Shown: positions 1 to 8,363 of the stretch, piece after piece | Position numbering within the stretch: position 1 is the first letter of the stretch | Layout of the letters: the number at the start of each line of letters is the position of its first letter | Source of the DNA: Alphaproteobacteria bacterium | GTDB taxonomy: Bacteria > Pseudomonadota > Alphaproteobacteria > Rs-D84 | Length of the DNA: 41,314 bases | NCBI GenBank assembly: GCA_009784235.1 | Contig: WRCC01000002.1 | Span: forward strand, 48,373-89,686 | Direction of reading: 5' to 3' | Program-made: the position numbers and the translations under genes | The notes under the pieces: generated by a model | Database searches by the model: none | What the model was told of the DNA's origin: nothing | What the model saw: only the letters and a program-made list of their open reading frames with translations

Positions 1-1683
1 CGCAATCTTCATCGAATCTGTAATTTTATCAGCATACAAAATCACCCGGCCGTTAACATTCCGCGCAGCGCGACCAATTGTCTGAATCAAAGAACGTGCG
101 CTGCGCAAGAACCCTTCTTTATCCGCGTCCATAATTGCGACCAGTTCGCATTCGGGAATATCCAATCCTTCGCGCAATAAATTAATCCCAACCAAAACAT
201 CGAATTTACCCATTCGCAATTCGCGCAATAATTCAATACGCTCCAATGTTTCAATATCAGAATGCAGATACCGCGCACGCACGCCGTTTTCGACCAAATA
301 ATCGGTCAATTGTTCCGCCATTTTTTTGGTAAGGGTGGTTACAAGAACCCGACCCGAAATATTTTTCACTTCATGCAACAAATCATCAACCTGATTCTTT
401 GTCGGACGAACGATTGTTTCCGGGTCCAATAATCCAGTCGGACGGATAACTTGTTCAGTGACGATGCCCTTTGATTGTTCAATTTCCCAATCATTCGGTG
501 TTGCGGATACAAACACGGTCTGCGGCCGCATGCCATCCCATTCGACGAATGTCAACGGCCGATTATCAATCGCCGACGGCAAACGGAATCCATATTGGGA
601 CAAGGTTTCTTTGCGTGCGCGGTCGCCTTTGGACATCGCGCCGATTTGCGGCACAGTAACGTGGCTTTCGTCCACGAATAAAATCGCATCTTTCGGCAGA
701 TATTCAAACAAAGTCGGCGGCGGTTGCCCCGCGCTGCGCCCCGACAGATACCGTGAATAATTTTCAATCCCGCGGCAAGTCCCAGTCGCATCCATCATTT
801 CCATATCGAAATTTGTACGTTCGCGCAGGCGCTGTTCTTCGACATATTTCATATTGTCTTTGAAATAATCCAATCGGTCGGCCAATTCTTTTTTAATTTC
901 CGAAATCGCGGCCATAATCGTTGGCATCGGCGTCGCATAGTGCGTATTTGGATAAATCGCCGCGCGTTCCATTTCGCGCGTCCGCTGGCCGGTCAAAGTA
1001 TCAAATTCATGGATTGATTCAATTTCATCACCAAAGAACGAAAACCGCCATCCGCGTTCTGCCGAATGCGATGGAAACAGGTCCAAAGAATCCCCCCGCA
1101 CGCGAAATTCCCCGCGATTAAATCCGATGTCATTGCGGCCATACTGAATACTGACCAGCGCATTAATAACATCCTTCATGCCGACTTTATCACCCGTGCG
1201 AAAAACAATTTTCATATCCATATATTGTTCCGGCGACCCAAGCCCGTAAATACTGGATACGGACGACACCACAATAACATCACGTTCTTCCAGCATGGCG
1301 CGCGTGGCACTGTGCCGCATGCGGTCCAATTGGTCGTTTATCGACGCGTCTTTATCAATATAGGTATCTGTCGTTGGCACGTATGCTTCCGGTTGATAAT
1401 AATCATAATAAGATACGAAATATTCGACATGGTTATTTGGAAAAAATGCCTTCATTTCCGTATATAATTGCGCCGCCAAGACTTTGTTATGCGCCATAAT
1501 CAGCGCGGGCCGACCGGTGTCGGCAATAATATTCGCCATCGTGAAAGTCTTACCCGAACCAGTAACGCCCAATAATACCTGATTCTGCACGCCCGCGTCC
1601 AGCCCACCGACCAATTCACGAATTGCACCCGGCTGGTCACCCGCCGGTTTATAGTCCGCAACTAAATCAAATACTTTTTTCAT
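1..1683 (-). CDS. uvrB: UvrB, excinuclease ABC subunit B (3' end cut by window)
   Basis: DNA-damage recognition helicase of nucleotide excision repair; it receives damaged DNA from UvrA and positions UvrC. The reading frame is open from an ATG at 1683 to the window edge, giving 561 visible codons. Visible motifs are the Walker A GVTGSGKT near residues 39-46, the Tyr-rich beta-hairpin [12 protein letters not shown] near 93-104, the VDESH helicase motif II and the late helicase motif TIGRAARN. The C-terminal UvrC-binding region lies outside the window. An in-frame ATG two codons upstream (1689) is possible. No Shine-Dalgarno sequence precedes either ATG, and a promoter-like pair ends only about 10 bases before 1683, so the mRNA may be leaderless. 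Divergent from the asmA-like gene. Identity is certain; the exact start is not. Confidence 0.97.
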   Translation of the reverse strand, partial: MKKVFDLVADYKPAGDQPGAIRELVGGLDAGVQNQVLLGVTGSGKTFTMANIIADTGRPALIMAHNKVLAAQLYTEMKAFFPNNHVEYFVSYYDYYQPEAYVPTTDTYIDKDASINDQLDRMRHSATRAMLEERDVIVVSSVSSIYGLGSPEQYMDMKIVFRTGDKVGMKDVINALVSIQYGRNDIGFNRGEFRVRGDSLDLFPSHSAERGWRFSFFGDEIESIHEFDTLTGQRTREMERAAIYPNTHYATPMPTIMAAISEIKKELADRLDYFKDNMKYVEEQRLRERTNFDMEMMDATGTCRGIENYSRYLSGRSAGQPPPTLFEYLPKDAILFVDESHVTVPQIGAMSKGDRARKETLSQYGFRLPSAIDNRPLTFVEWDGMRPQTVFVSATPNDWEIEQSKGIVTEQVIRPTGLLDPETIVRPTKNQVDDLLHEVKNISGRVLVTTLTKKMAEQLTDYLVENGVRARYLHSDIETLERIELLRELRMGKFDVLVGINLLREGLDIPECELVAIMDADKEGFLRSARSLIQTIGRAARNVNGRVILYADKITDSMKIA

Positions 1684-1692
1684 TTGCATATC

Positions 1693-1720
1693 AATATAAT
1701 ACAATTTATCATATATTCAA
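1693..1720 (-). promoter_or_regulatory. Putative uvrB promoter
   Basis: On the minus strand, TTGAAT (1715-1720) and TATATT (1693-1698) are separated by 16 bp. The expected transcription start falls a few bases before the uvrB ATG, which implies a very short or absent 5' UTR. On the plus strand a TATAAT at 1695-1700 overlaps it and could serve the divergent asmA-like gene, although that one lacks a clear -35 box. Confidence 0.45.
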
Positions 1721-1735
1721 GGATTAGAGAGAGAA

Positions 1736-4336
1736 GTGAAAGCCCGCACAAAACGCAAACTGTTTTACACCATAATCGGCGTGATTTTGGCCGTCGTGCT
1801 TGCCGTCGCTATTGTGCCACCGTTTATAAATCTGGACCGTCTTGCGCCGGAAATCGAATCCGCCGTGCTGAACCAAACCGGAATCCGTATTAAAATCGGC
1901 GGACCAGTACGCGTGTCATTATTGGGCCGTGCAACAGTCACCGCAAACGACGTATCGATAAACGAATATCGCGGCCGCGCGGAATCGATATCTTTCTATA
2001 TCCCGTTTTCATCGCTGCGCAATATTAACACGGCCAGTATCAACAGTACTATCGTACTGCACGGTGCACATTTACACATAACGTCTTTGGCCGCACCGGC
2101 AAATATTCGCCCGGTAATTCTTATCCGAAATTCATCTGTGACATTTATGGATAAAACGTACGACCAGATTAATGGTGTATTTCGCGCAGGAATGTTCAAT
2201 GGCACTGTGCGAACGGATGAACATAAATACACCCTGGAATCAGACGGCGGAATGTTCCGTATTACAAATCCAAATGTAAATCTTGATATGGTCGGGCAAT
2301 TGGCAACGGAATCAGATGGTTCTATTTCCGCGGCTGGCCACATGTCTTTGGATACATCCAGTATCAATAAATGGTTTGGATTCGATGCGCCGCGCATCCG
2401 CGGCCGGATGAAGTTTCAGTCTGACTTTATTTGGGCAAATAGCGGTTTCAATTTCTATAACATATCGGGACAATATGCCGGTGGTGATTTTTCGGGCGAA
2501 ATATCGTTTGGCAATGACCAACCATTAAAAATTAATTTATTGGCAAACGATATAGATTATGATTTCGCACATATTGCGAATGATGCAAAATTCCTGCGAG
2601 ATGCGGAAATAATATTCAGCGCGAATGGAAAAATCAAATCACCAATACCATTTACAATTCCAATAAAACAATTCGCGCATAATAATTTTTCACGGTTTCA
2701 TATAACAATGAATGGCGATAACATCACCGACATGCGCGCGGAAAGTGCAAATGCAGCCATATCTGCATCGGGCAATATTGCATCTGGATTGGACACAGCG
2801 ATATATGATTTAACGCGCCGGACGGCGGCGCGATGTGAATTATATGGCACAGGCGCAGCGTGGGGATGTCGCCGATGGGATTACAAAGATGCAAATTTTG
2901 CCGCATCTGGAACTTTGATGGTTTCGGCCGACGCATTTGATTTGAAATTTGAATCTGCCAACTTGAAGCCCGAACAATTAAATATCGCAACCCTTCATTC
3001 TGTATTATCGGGACTGTTTGGGCGCACGCGCGGCACCACTGAATTCCGTTTGGAAAATGGATTATATGGCACATTAAAAATTGATGGCAAAAATCAAAAC
3101 TTGGAATATTTCGAACACAGCGGCACAACTTTGTCCGCATTGCCTGCGACCACGGAATTCTTGCGCGTATTGCCCGAATCAATGATGATGGCGCGCGGTA
3201 ACGTGAAATACGCGCATATTCAGAATGGAAAATTATTAACACTGGCGTTCGCGCGTGATGGACGTCGCGACCAATGGTCACTGGGCTGGAAAGATTCTGG
3301 ATTATTCCAAATTGACGCAGATGCGCGATATTTATTGTCGGCATTTTATCCAAATTTGTCGGCAGATTTCCTGCGCGATGAATTACCGGCCAACATAACA
3401 GGATATTATAAATCCGGATTTGCAACCGATATGAACATCGCAATTTTGAATACAAAATTAACCGGGAAATTCGATGGAAAAACATTTGATTTACGTGCCG
3501 ACACAATTGACCTGGATGAATTTATAAATCCGAATTATATCGCAAATTATGAATCGGCCCAATATATTACCGAAGAACCTAGTGTGTTCCCGTTCGCATT
3601 GAACATCAATATTACACTGGTCGCCGACAACATAAAGTTCCGTGGTGAAAAATATGAAAATTTCGTGTATTCGTTAAAATCCAACCAACAAACAATGTCA
3701 ATAACCGATGCTGCACGTGGGTCCATGCTGTTGTCTATTACCAAAAAGCTATCCAGATACGCGATTACGATTAAATCAAATCGGTTTGAAATTTTGGGGC
3801 TTGTTTTATCCGAACGGTCGCCTTTGAATGTTGCAGATACAACATTGACCGCGCGTGCGGATTTGGAAACAACCGGTATCACTGCGCATGATTTCTGGGA
3901 CAATATGGCCGGCGAAATCGATATTACATTCGAAGACGGAATCCTGGTCGGATTTGATATAGACCGGTTTTACGGGCGTGCACGCGACGTTACGCGTATG
4001 AACGCAGAATGGGCAATCAGCGACGCATTGTCCGGCGGCGATACGCGATTCAAATCTTTGCGACTGGTCGGACAATATGAAAACGGACGATTCCGCACGA
4101 CAACGCCGATGTCAATTGTTGCACGACATTCGGAAATTGCGGGCAATCTGCAAACTGCAAACGGTATTGCTTTTGGTGAATTTAATGTACTGCTTCGCGG
4201 CACTTCGCCCACGCCGGTACCGATACAATTGCGCGTGCATCCGAACGGCGGACGTGATTTTTCATTGTCTGAAATTATGCGAACTTTCGACCCAGATTTT
4301 ATGCGCGAATTTACGCGAATGCACGACAGATTTTAA
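1736..4336 (+). CDS. AsmA family protein
   Basis: An 866-residue envelope protein of the AsmA family. Members are inner-membrane-anchored proteins with long periplasmic beta-rich bodies, implicated in outer-membrane assembly and lipid transport. The start is GTG, with a purine-rich AGAGAGA just upstream. Residues about 9-29 form one hydrophobic membrane anchor, followed by the typical AsmA opening (PPFINLDRLAPEIE, then QTGIRIKIGGPV). The rest is repetitive beta-strand sequence without enzymatic motifs. The C-terminal part (AGEIDITFEDGILVGFDI to the end) resembles the conserved AsmA C-terminal region. No in-frame heptamer repeat is seen here, unlike several other long genes of the window. The family call is firm; the transported substrate is unknown. 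Confidence 0.85.
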   Translation: MKARTKRKLFYTIIGVILAVVLAVAIVPPFINLDRLAPEIESAVLNQTGIRIKIGGPVRVSLLGRATVTANDVSINEYRGRAESISFYIPFSSLRNINTASINSTIVLHGAHLHITSLAAPANIRPVILIRNSSVTFMDKTYDQINGVFRAGMFNGTVRTDEHKYTLESDGGMFRITNPNVNLDMVGQLATESDGSISAAGHMSLDTSSINKWFGFDAPRIRGRMKFQSDFIWANSGFNFYNISGQYAGGDFSGEISFGNDQPLKINLLANDIDYDFAHIANDAKFLRDAEIIFSANGKIKSPIPFTIPIKQFAHNNFSRFHITMNGDNITDMRAESANAAISASGNIASGLDTAIYDLTRRTAARCELYGTGAAWGCRRWDYKDANFAASGTLMVSADAFDLKFESANLKPEQLNIATLHSVLSGLFGRTRGTTEFRLENGLYGTLKIDGKNQNLEYFEHSGTTLSALPATTEFLRVLPESMMMARGNVKYAHIQNGKLLTLAFARDGRRDQWSLGWKDSGLFQIDADARYLLSAFYPNLSADFLRDELPANITGYYKSGFATDMNIAILNTKLTGKFDGKTFDLRADTIDLDEFINPNYIANYESAQYITEEPSVFPFALNINITLVADNIKFRGEKYENFVYSLKSNQQTMSITDAARGSMLLSITKKLSRYAITIKSNRFEILGLVLSERSPLNVADTTLTARADLETTGITAHDFWDNMAGEIDITFEDGILVGFDIDRFYGRARDVTRMNAEWAISDALSGGDTRFKSLRLVGQYENGRFRTTTPMSIVARHSEIAGNLQTANGIAFGEFNVLLRGTSPTPVPIQLRVHPNGGRDFSLSEIMRTFDPDFMREFTRMHDRF

Positions 4337-4390
4337 TCCTGGGATTAGCTTCTTATCCGGCGAATCGGCTGAATTTGGTATGATACAGCC

Positions 4391-4756
4391 ATGCCACGTA
4401 ACCGTATTGAAACGCTTTCTGCACTGCTCCGACTGACCCCGTATCAGTCTTATATCCTGTCCGTGAACCATGATAGATATGACTTGGAACATTTGCAAAA
4501 ACGTGGAAACGTGCTGTACGCGCCATATAAATGTGGGCTTTGCAAAACAATGTGGGAAAGCATCGTGCAATTTTTTACCGGACCGCGCGCTGATTTGATT
4601 GGCGCGGAAAAAGTACTGGTCATCGGCCAACGCGGCATCCGTCTGTATGCCGCCGGATTTTACAAAGCATGCGACCCGGATGGTCATTATTATTACGCGA
4701 CCCAAACCGGCGAACGAATTGAACGTAACGTTCTGGAAAATATTTTGGGATTATAA
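4391..4756 (+). CDS. Hypothetical protein, 121 aa, with a CxxC pair
   Basis: A basic 121-residue protein I do not recognise. It has no signal peptide or membrane segment. It contains one CGLC motif at about residues 48-51 (YKCGLCKTMW), a further Cys near 95, and a tyrosine-rich stretch HYYYATQTGER near the C terminus. It lies 54 bp downstream of the asmA-like gene on the same strand and ends exactly at a strong hairpin terminator, which supports a real gene. A TATGAT stands only seven bases before the ATG, so it may be read from a leaderless transcript, although I see no convincing -35 box. The single CxxC could be a metal or redox site, but that is a guess. Confidence 0.6.
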   Translation: MPRNRIETLSALLRLTPYQSYILSVNHDRYDLEHLQKRGNVLYAPYKCGLCKTMWESIVQFFTGPRADLIGAEKVLVIGQRGIRLYAAGFYKACDPDGHYYYATQTGERIERNVLENILGL

Positions 4757-4778
4757 AAACCGGCTTTCGCCGGTTTTT
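4755..4778. terminator. Bidirectional intrinsic terminator
   Basis: Perfect 10-bp stem (AAAAACCGGC / GCCGGTTTTT) with a TTTC loop, flanked by A and T runs on both sides. It sits between the 3' ends of the convergent orphan gene and aspS and overlaps the aspS stop codon by two bases, so it can end both transcripts. Confidence 0.85.
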
Positions 4779-6549
4779 AGTTTTTCTTTCTGAATTGAAT
4801 ATGCGCCTCGCGCAGCTGCTTTTCAAATGGAGTATTCGGTGAGCCCATCATTAAATCTTGCCCCCGTTGATTCGTCGGGAATGCGGTAATTTCACGCAAG
4901 TTCGGTTCGTCCAGCAACAAACACACAATACGTTCCACGCCCATGGCCAATCCACCGGTCGGCACGGCGCCGTATTGAAACGCAGTGTACATTCCACCAA
5001 ATTTTTCACGCACAACATCTTCGCCGTATCCGACTGCCTCGAACAGTTTCAGCATAGCCGCCGGGTCATAGTTACGCAATCCGCCGCCGCCGACTTCTTC
5101 GCCATTCATAACCATATCGTATTGTGCAGCTTTTAATTTCAGCGGTTCAGATAAATCCAGGTTCTGCAAATCACCTTGTGGGCGACCGAATGGATTATGT
5201 CCAAACATTATGCCTTTTTCAGATTCTTCGTCTGCTTCGAAAAATGGGAAATCCACGACCCAACATATTTTGAATTCTTTGGGGTCCAAGCCAATTTCTT
5301 CGCCAAAGCGTTTGCGCAGTTTGCCGGCGGCTTTGGCCGCAATACCCGGCTGTTCACAAACAAAGAATATGCTGTCGCCCACAGATACGCCGCAGCGCAC
5401 CCGAATTGATTCAACTTGTCCCGCGGTTAACTTTTTCGCAATTGGCCCCTTAGTTTCGATGCCGAATACGATGTATCCCAGTCCCGCCAACCCAAGTTCT
5501 GTTTTTGCAAATTCTTCCGTCTTGTCAAACCAGCTGCGCGGTTTGTCTGACGAACCCGGCGCGGGTATCGCACGCACAACCGCGCCCGATTTTACCGCAT
5601 CTGCAAAGATTGTAAAATCGGAATCGCGGAATATATCCGACACATCAACAATTTCAATCGGTATGCGCAAATCCGGCTTGTCCGAACCATATTTCAGCAT
5701 CGCATCATCGTATGTAATCCGCGGAATATCGGCATGCAATTTCGCGGTCGGCGCGAATTCTGTGACCAATCCGACCAGCAGATTTTCACAAACACCCATA
5801 ACATCTTCTTGTTCAACAAAAGACATTTCCAAATCCAATTGGTAAAATTCCAGCAATCGGTCGCTGCGTAAATCTTCATCACGAAAACACGGCGCAATCT
5901 GGAAATACCGGTCGAACCCGGAATATTGAATCAATTGTTTCCACTGTTGCGGCGATTGCGGCAAAGCATAAACATGTCCATGGTGCAGGCGGCTTGGCAC
6001 GATAAAATCGCGCGCGCCCTCGGGACTGGTCGCGCCCAAAATTGGTGTCTGGAATTCGGAAAATCCCATATCCCACATTTTATCACGCATGGATTTAATA
6101 ACGCGATTTCGGAATAAAATATTGTGATGCATACGTTCACGACGCAAATCCAAATAACGGTATTTCAAGCGCAATTCTTCGTTCGATTCTTCATCACCGA
6201 ATACTTGGAACGGCAAAACTTCGGATTCGGCCAGTATTTTTATGGCGACCGCAACAACTTCGATTTCGCCGGTCGGAATTTTGGCATTAATAACCGCGCT
6301 ATCCCGCGCAACAACGCTGCCCGAAACAGTAATCACAGATTCCGGTCGGATTTTTTCCACACCGGCCAGTTCCGGTTTTGTAATATCAACAACAACCTGG
6401 GTAATGCCGTAATTATCGCGCAAATCGATGAACAGCAGCCCGCCATGGTCGCGCTTGCGATGCACCCATCCGGACAGCGTGACAGATGCGCCGACATTCG
6501 CCGCGGTCAATTCACCACAGGTATGAGAACGATAAATATTTGATTGCAT
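4777..6549 (-). CDS. aspS: Aspartyl-tRNA synthetase
   Basis: Class IIb synthetase of 590 residues, the usual bacterial length, charging tRNA-Asp. The N-terminal OB-fold anticodon-binding domain carries the bacterial signature VTLSGWVHRKRDHGGLLFIDLR, shown here only as VHRKRDHGG near residues 30-38. The catalytic core has FLVPS-like residues (DFIVPSRLHHGHVYALPQSPQQ, positions about 175-196). The bacterial GAD insertion domain lies in the middle, and motif 3 (GLAMGVERIV) near 530. A good ribosome binding site (AGAGGUG) precedes the ATG. The gene lies downstream of tRNA-Thr and a T-box-like leader on the same strand. Whether it is discriminating or also charges tRNA-Asn cannot be told here. Confidence 0.97.
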   Translation of the reverse strand: MQSNIYRSHTCGELTAANVGASVTLSGWVHRKRDHGGLLFIDLRDNYGITQVVVDITKPELAGVEKIRPESVITVSGSVVARDSAVINAKIPTGEIEVVAVAIKILAESEVLPFQVFGDEESNEELRLKYRYLDLRRERMHHNILFRNRVIKSMRDKMWDMGFSEFQTPILGATSPEGARDFIVPSRLHHGHVYALPQSPQQWKQLIQYSGFDRYFQIAPCFRDEDLRSDRLLEFYQLDLEMSFVEQEDVMGVCENLLVGLVTEFAPTAKLHADIPRITYDDAMLKYGSDKPDLRIPIEIVDVSDIFRDSDFTIFADAVKSGAVVRAIPAPGSSDKPRSWFDKTEEFAKTELGLAGLGYIVFGIETKGPIAKKLTAGQVESIRVRCGVSVGDSIFFVCEQPGIAAKAAGKLRKRFGEEIGLDPKEFKICWVVDFPFFEADEESEKGIMFGHNPFGRPQGDLQNLDLSEPLKLKAAQYDMVMNGEEVGGGGLRNYDPAAMLKLFEAVGYGEDVVREKFGGMYTAFQYGAVPTGGLAMGVERIVCLLLDEPNLREITAFPTNQRGQDLMMGSPNTPFEKQLREAHIQFRKKN

Positions 6550-6551
6550 TT

Positions 6552-6718
6552 TGGCACCTCTTTTGTTTGATGTTAATCTTACAATGCAGGGGCGATGGAT
6601 TTACACCGCGGTGCCACCCTGATTTTTATCTTTATGGGATTCATTTTATTCCGCGGTCGTTAATCGCATCATTACAAAATTATGGTCCCAGCACCAGGAT
6701 TTCATAGATGCGCTGTGA
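6552..6718 (-). promoter_or_regulatory. T-box-like riboswitch leader of aspS
   Basis: Read on the minus strand, the leader contains AGGGTGGCACCGCG, an exact match to the 14-nt T-box consensus (AGGGTGGNACCGCG). It can fold as the canonical antiterminator: CAGGG (6617-6621) pairs with CCCTG (6587-6591), then a bulge TGGCACC (6610-6616), then GCG paired with CGC (6592-6594). The variable bulge base is C, which would pair with discriminator G73, as in tRNA-Asp. No U-run follows, so this is not a classic transcriptional T-box. Instead GGTGCCA at 6552-6558, overlapping the aspS Shine-Dalgarno, is the exact complement of the bulge, which suggests translational control. A 6-bp helix (CGCATC/GATGCG) lies upstream. 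I could not assign Stem I or the specifier codon. Confidence 0.7.
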
Positions 6719-6779
6719 CTTGCGGCAGGAACGCATAAAAAATACGTGACCAAAGCAAATCGCAGGCAGATATAAATCC

Positions 6780-6853
6780 TGGTGCCCGTAGCAAGAATCG
6801 GACTTGCGCCTCGTCCTTACCAAGGACGTGTTCTACCACTATACTATACGGGC
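6780..6853 (-). tRNA. tRNA-Thr (anticodon GGT)
   Basis: Cloverleaf on the minus strand: acceptor GCCCGTA pairs with TACGGGC, then A73 and an encoded CCA. The anticodon stem is CGTCC/GGACG with loop TTGGTAA, giving anticodon GGT. The T arm is GCAAG/CTTGC. The D stem is weak, with an A-A mismatch. It has its own promoter and lies in the same direction as the aspS leader that follows. Confidence 0.93.
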
Positions 6854-6863
6854 AACGGGGCTG

Positions 6864-6891
6864 ATTATACCGAAAAAATTCCGAAAATCAA
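6864..6891 (-). promoter_or_regulatory. Promoter of tRNA-Thr (and probably aspS)
   Basis: Minus strand TTGATT (6886-6891), 16-bp spacer, consensus TATAAT (6864-6869), ten bases upstream of the tRNA 5' end. No comparable promoter is seen between the tRNA and aspS, so the tRNA, the T-box-like leader and aspS may share one primary transcript. Confidence 0.65.
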
Positions 6892-6900
6892 CTATAAACC

Positions 6901-7575
6901 TTACCACTCTATCGGTTCTTTGCCTGCGGCAACCAAATATTCATTCGTTTTGGAAAATTGCTTGTTGCCAAAGAACCCGCGGTGCGCGGACAATGGCGAT
7001 GGATGAACAGATTTTAATATTAAATTTTCCGCGCCGTTCACGAATTCTGCTTTTCGTTGCGCGTAACTGCCCCATAATAAATACACAATGCCACTGCGCG
7101 CAGATAATGCACGTATCGCCGCGTCCGTAAATTGTTCCCACCCCTTGCCAGCATGGCTGGCAGCCAGATTTGCCTGGACGGTCAGCGTTGAATTTAATAA
7201 CAGCACACCTTGTTCCGCCCACCGGGTCAAATCGCCATGCGTGACTGACGGACGACCCAAATCGTCCGCGATTTCTTTATAAATATTTTGCAAAGACGGT
7301 GGAAATGCAACGCCGTCACGCACAGAAAAACATAATCCATGTGCTTGCCCCGGCTGGTGATACGGGTCTTGACCGATTATAACGACTTTAACTGCATCAA
7401 ACGGACACAAATTAAACGCATTAAAAATCTCTGCCGGCTTTGGATAAATCGGCGCGCCACCCGCCGCCCATTTATTATATTCACCCCGCACAAACGCCGT
7501 CAATTCCGTAAAGTATGGCTTTTCAAACTCCGCCGCCAACGCATTTTTCCAAGATTCTTCGATTTTCACGGTCAT
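6901..7575 (-). CDS. ung: Uracil-DNA glycosylase
   Basis: Family 1 UDG of 224 residues that removes uracil from DNA as the first step of base excision repair. The catalytic water-activating motif GQDPYH and its extension PGQAHGLCFSV are intact, as is the DNA-intercalation motif HPSPLSAHRGFFG near the C terminus. The chosen ATG at 7575 gives MTVKIEESW, where the family normally starts. The frame stays open 54 codons further upstream, but that extension is only the translation of a long palindromic repeat (7581-7688) and the end of the neighbouring gene. Third of three same-strand DNA repair genes (RusA-like, HhH-GPD-like, ung). Confidence 0.96.
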   Translation of the reverse strand: MTVKIEESWKNALAAEFEKPYFTELTAFVRGEYNKWAAGGAPIYPKPAEIFNAFNLCPFDAVKVVIIGQDPYHQPGQAHGLCFSVRDGVAFPPSLQNIYKEIADDLGRPSVTHGDLTRWAEQGVLLLNSTLTVQANLAASHAGKGWEQFTDAAIRALSARSGIVYLLWGSYAQRKAEFVNGAENLILKSVHPSPLSAHRGFFGNKQFSKTNEYLVAAGKEPIEW

Positions 7576-7580
7576 GTATT

Positions 7581-7688
7581 CCCCTCCTTTGGAGGGGTGG
7601 CATCGCGAAGCGATGACGGGGTGGTTTACCCAAACTTCGGATGCACCGTAAACCACTCCGCCCTTCGAGCACCCCTCCAAAGGAGGGG
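7581..7688. repeat. Long palindromic intergenic repeat
   Basis: A nested cruciform of about 108 bp that fills almost the whole gap between the HhH-GPD-like gene and ung. The outer arms are an 18-bp perfect inverted repeat (7581-7598 and 7671-7688; CCCCTCCTTTGGAGGGGT), each itself a small hairpin. The inner arms are GGGGTGGTTTAC (7618-7629) and GTAAACCACTCC (7648-7659), 11 of 12 pairing. A small hairpin CATCGC-GAA-GCGATG lies at 7601-7615. It resembles REP/BIME-type dispersed palindromes. No full second copy is present in the window. Confidence 0.85.
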
Positions 7689-7700
7689 AACTGCCACCCA

Positions 7701-8363
7701 TTACAATTTTATCAATCCGACCTGACAACTTTTCCATAAAACCACATCAATATATCCGCGGGGCAATCCGGTTTCACGAACCAGATGCGCGAACATTTCG
7801 TCGCACGCGGCCTTGACATCCGGGTCCAGATTTCCATTGTCGATTTTTGATTTTAAATCTTCACGGCCAACGAACGCCACGCCCAAGCGTTGAATCCAGA
7901 TATCGTATTTCACGATATCTTCGCCCAGATTTCGCGCCAAATGATTCGCAGTAATTTTTCCGATATGCGGCAATGATGATAAATAAGATAATTTCGATTC
8001 CAAATCCGAACCGGCCAGCGCATAATACCCGTCGCGATATTTCTGGCGATTTTCCCAGACTTTTATTATCGCATTCATTTTATTTTTATTGTTCAAGAAT
8101 TTGATAATGTCATCAAATTTCGGAACAGGATTAGCAGCAATATAGTCCATGACTTTTGCATGGATTTTCTTTGCGGTTTTTTGCGAAAATCCGCCGGCCA
8201 GGATTACATATATTGCTTGCCGTGCAAATTCGTCCGCGCTCGGCATTTCCGGTGACAACAAGCGTTTTTTTATTACATCAAAACTTTCCGAATCCGAATC
8301 CAGTCCGGCATCTTTCAGCCGCCGTTCCAAATCGAAAAAAGTTTCTTTTGATAATTTTATCAT
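7701..8363 (-). CDS. HhH-GPD superfamily DNA glycosylase-like protein
   Basis: A 220-residue protein resembling base-excision glycosylase/AP-lyases of the endonuclease III/OGG superfamily. The helix-hairpin-helix is visible as LPHIGKITANHLARNLG at about residues 130-146, followed by KYDIWIQRLG, whose Asp sits where the catalytic Asp of the family lies. GYIDVVLWKSCQ near the C terminus matches the closing helix of 8-oxoguanine glycosylase-like members. No C-terminal Cys cluster for a [4Fe-4S] centre is present, which argues against true endonuclease III. Its start overlaps the stop of the RusA-like gene by four bases, so the two are translationally coupled. The superfamily is fairly sure; the lesion removed is unknown. 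Confidence 0.65.
   Translation of the reverse strand: MIKLSKETFFDLERRLKDAGLDSDSESFDVIKKRLLSPEMPSADEFARQAIYVILAGGFSQKTAKKIHAKVMDYIAANPVPKFDDIIKFLNNKNKMNAIIKVWENRQKYRDGYYALAGSDLESKLSYLSSLPHIGKITANHLARNLGEDIVKYDIWIQRLGVAFVGREDLKSKIDNGNLDPDVKAACDEMFAHLVRETGLPRGYIDVVLWKSCQVGLIKL

Noticed and set aside
2724-3506. Long open frame on the minus strand inside the asmA-like gene
   Set aside because: Antisense shadow of a real gene, with Cys/His-rich unlikely composition and no family motif.
4077-4436. Open frame overlapping the end of the asmA-like gene and the start of the orphan gene
   Set aside because: Different frame over a clearly coding region; unusual composition and no start signal.
6587-6621. 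The CAGGG/CCCTG hairpin as a simple terminator of tRNA-Thr
   Set aside because: No U-run follows, and the exact 14-nt T-box consensus with its bulge explains it better.
7576-7737. A 54-codon N-terminal extension of Ung
   Set aside because: It is the translation of the palindromic repeat and the end of the neighbouring gene; the family start lies at 7575.
7701-8363. True endonuclease III (nth)
   Set aside because: The C-terminal four-Cys iron-sulfur cluster is missing and the C terminus is closer to 8-oxoguanine glycosylase-type proteins.
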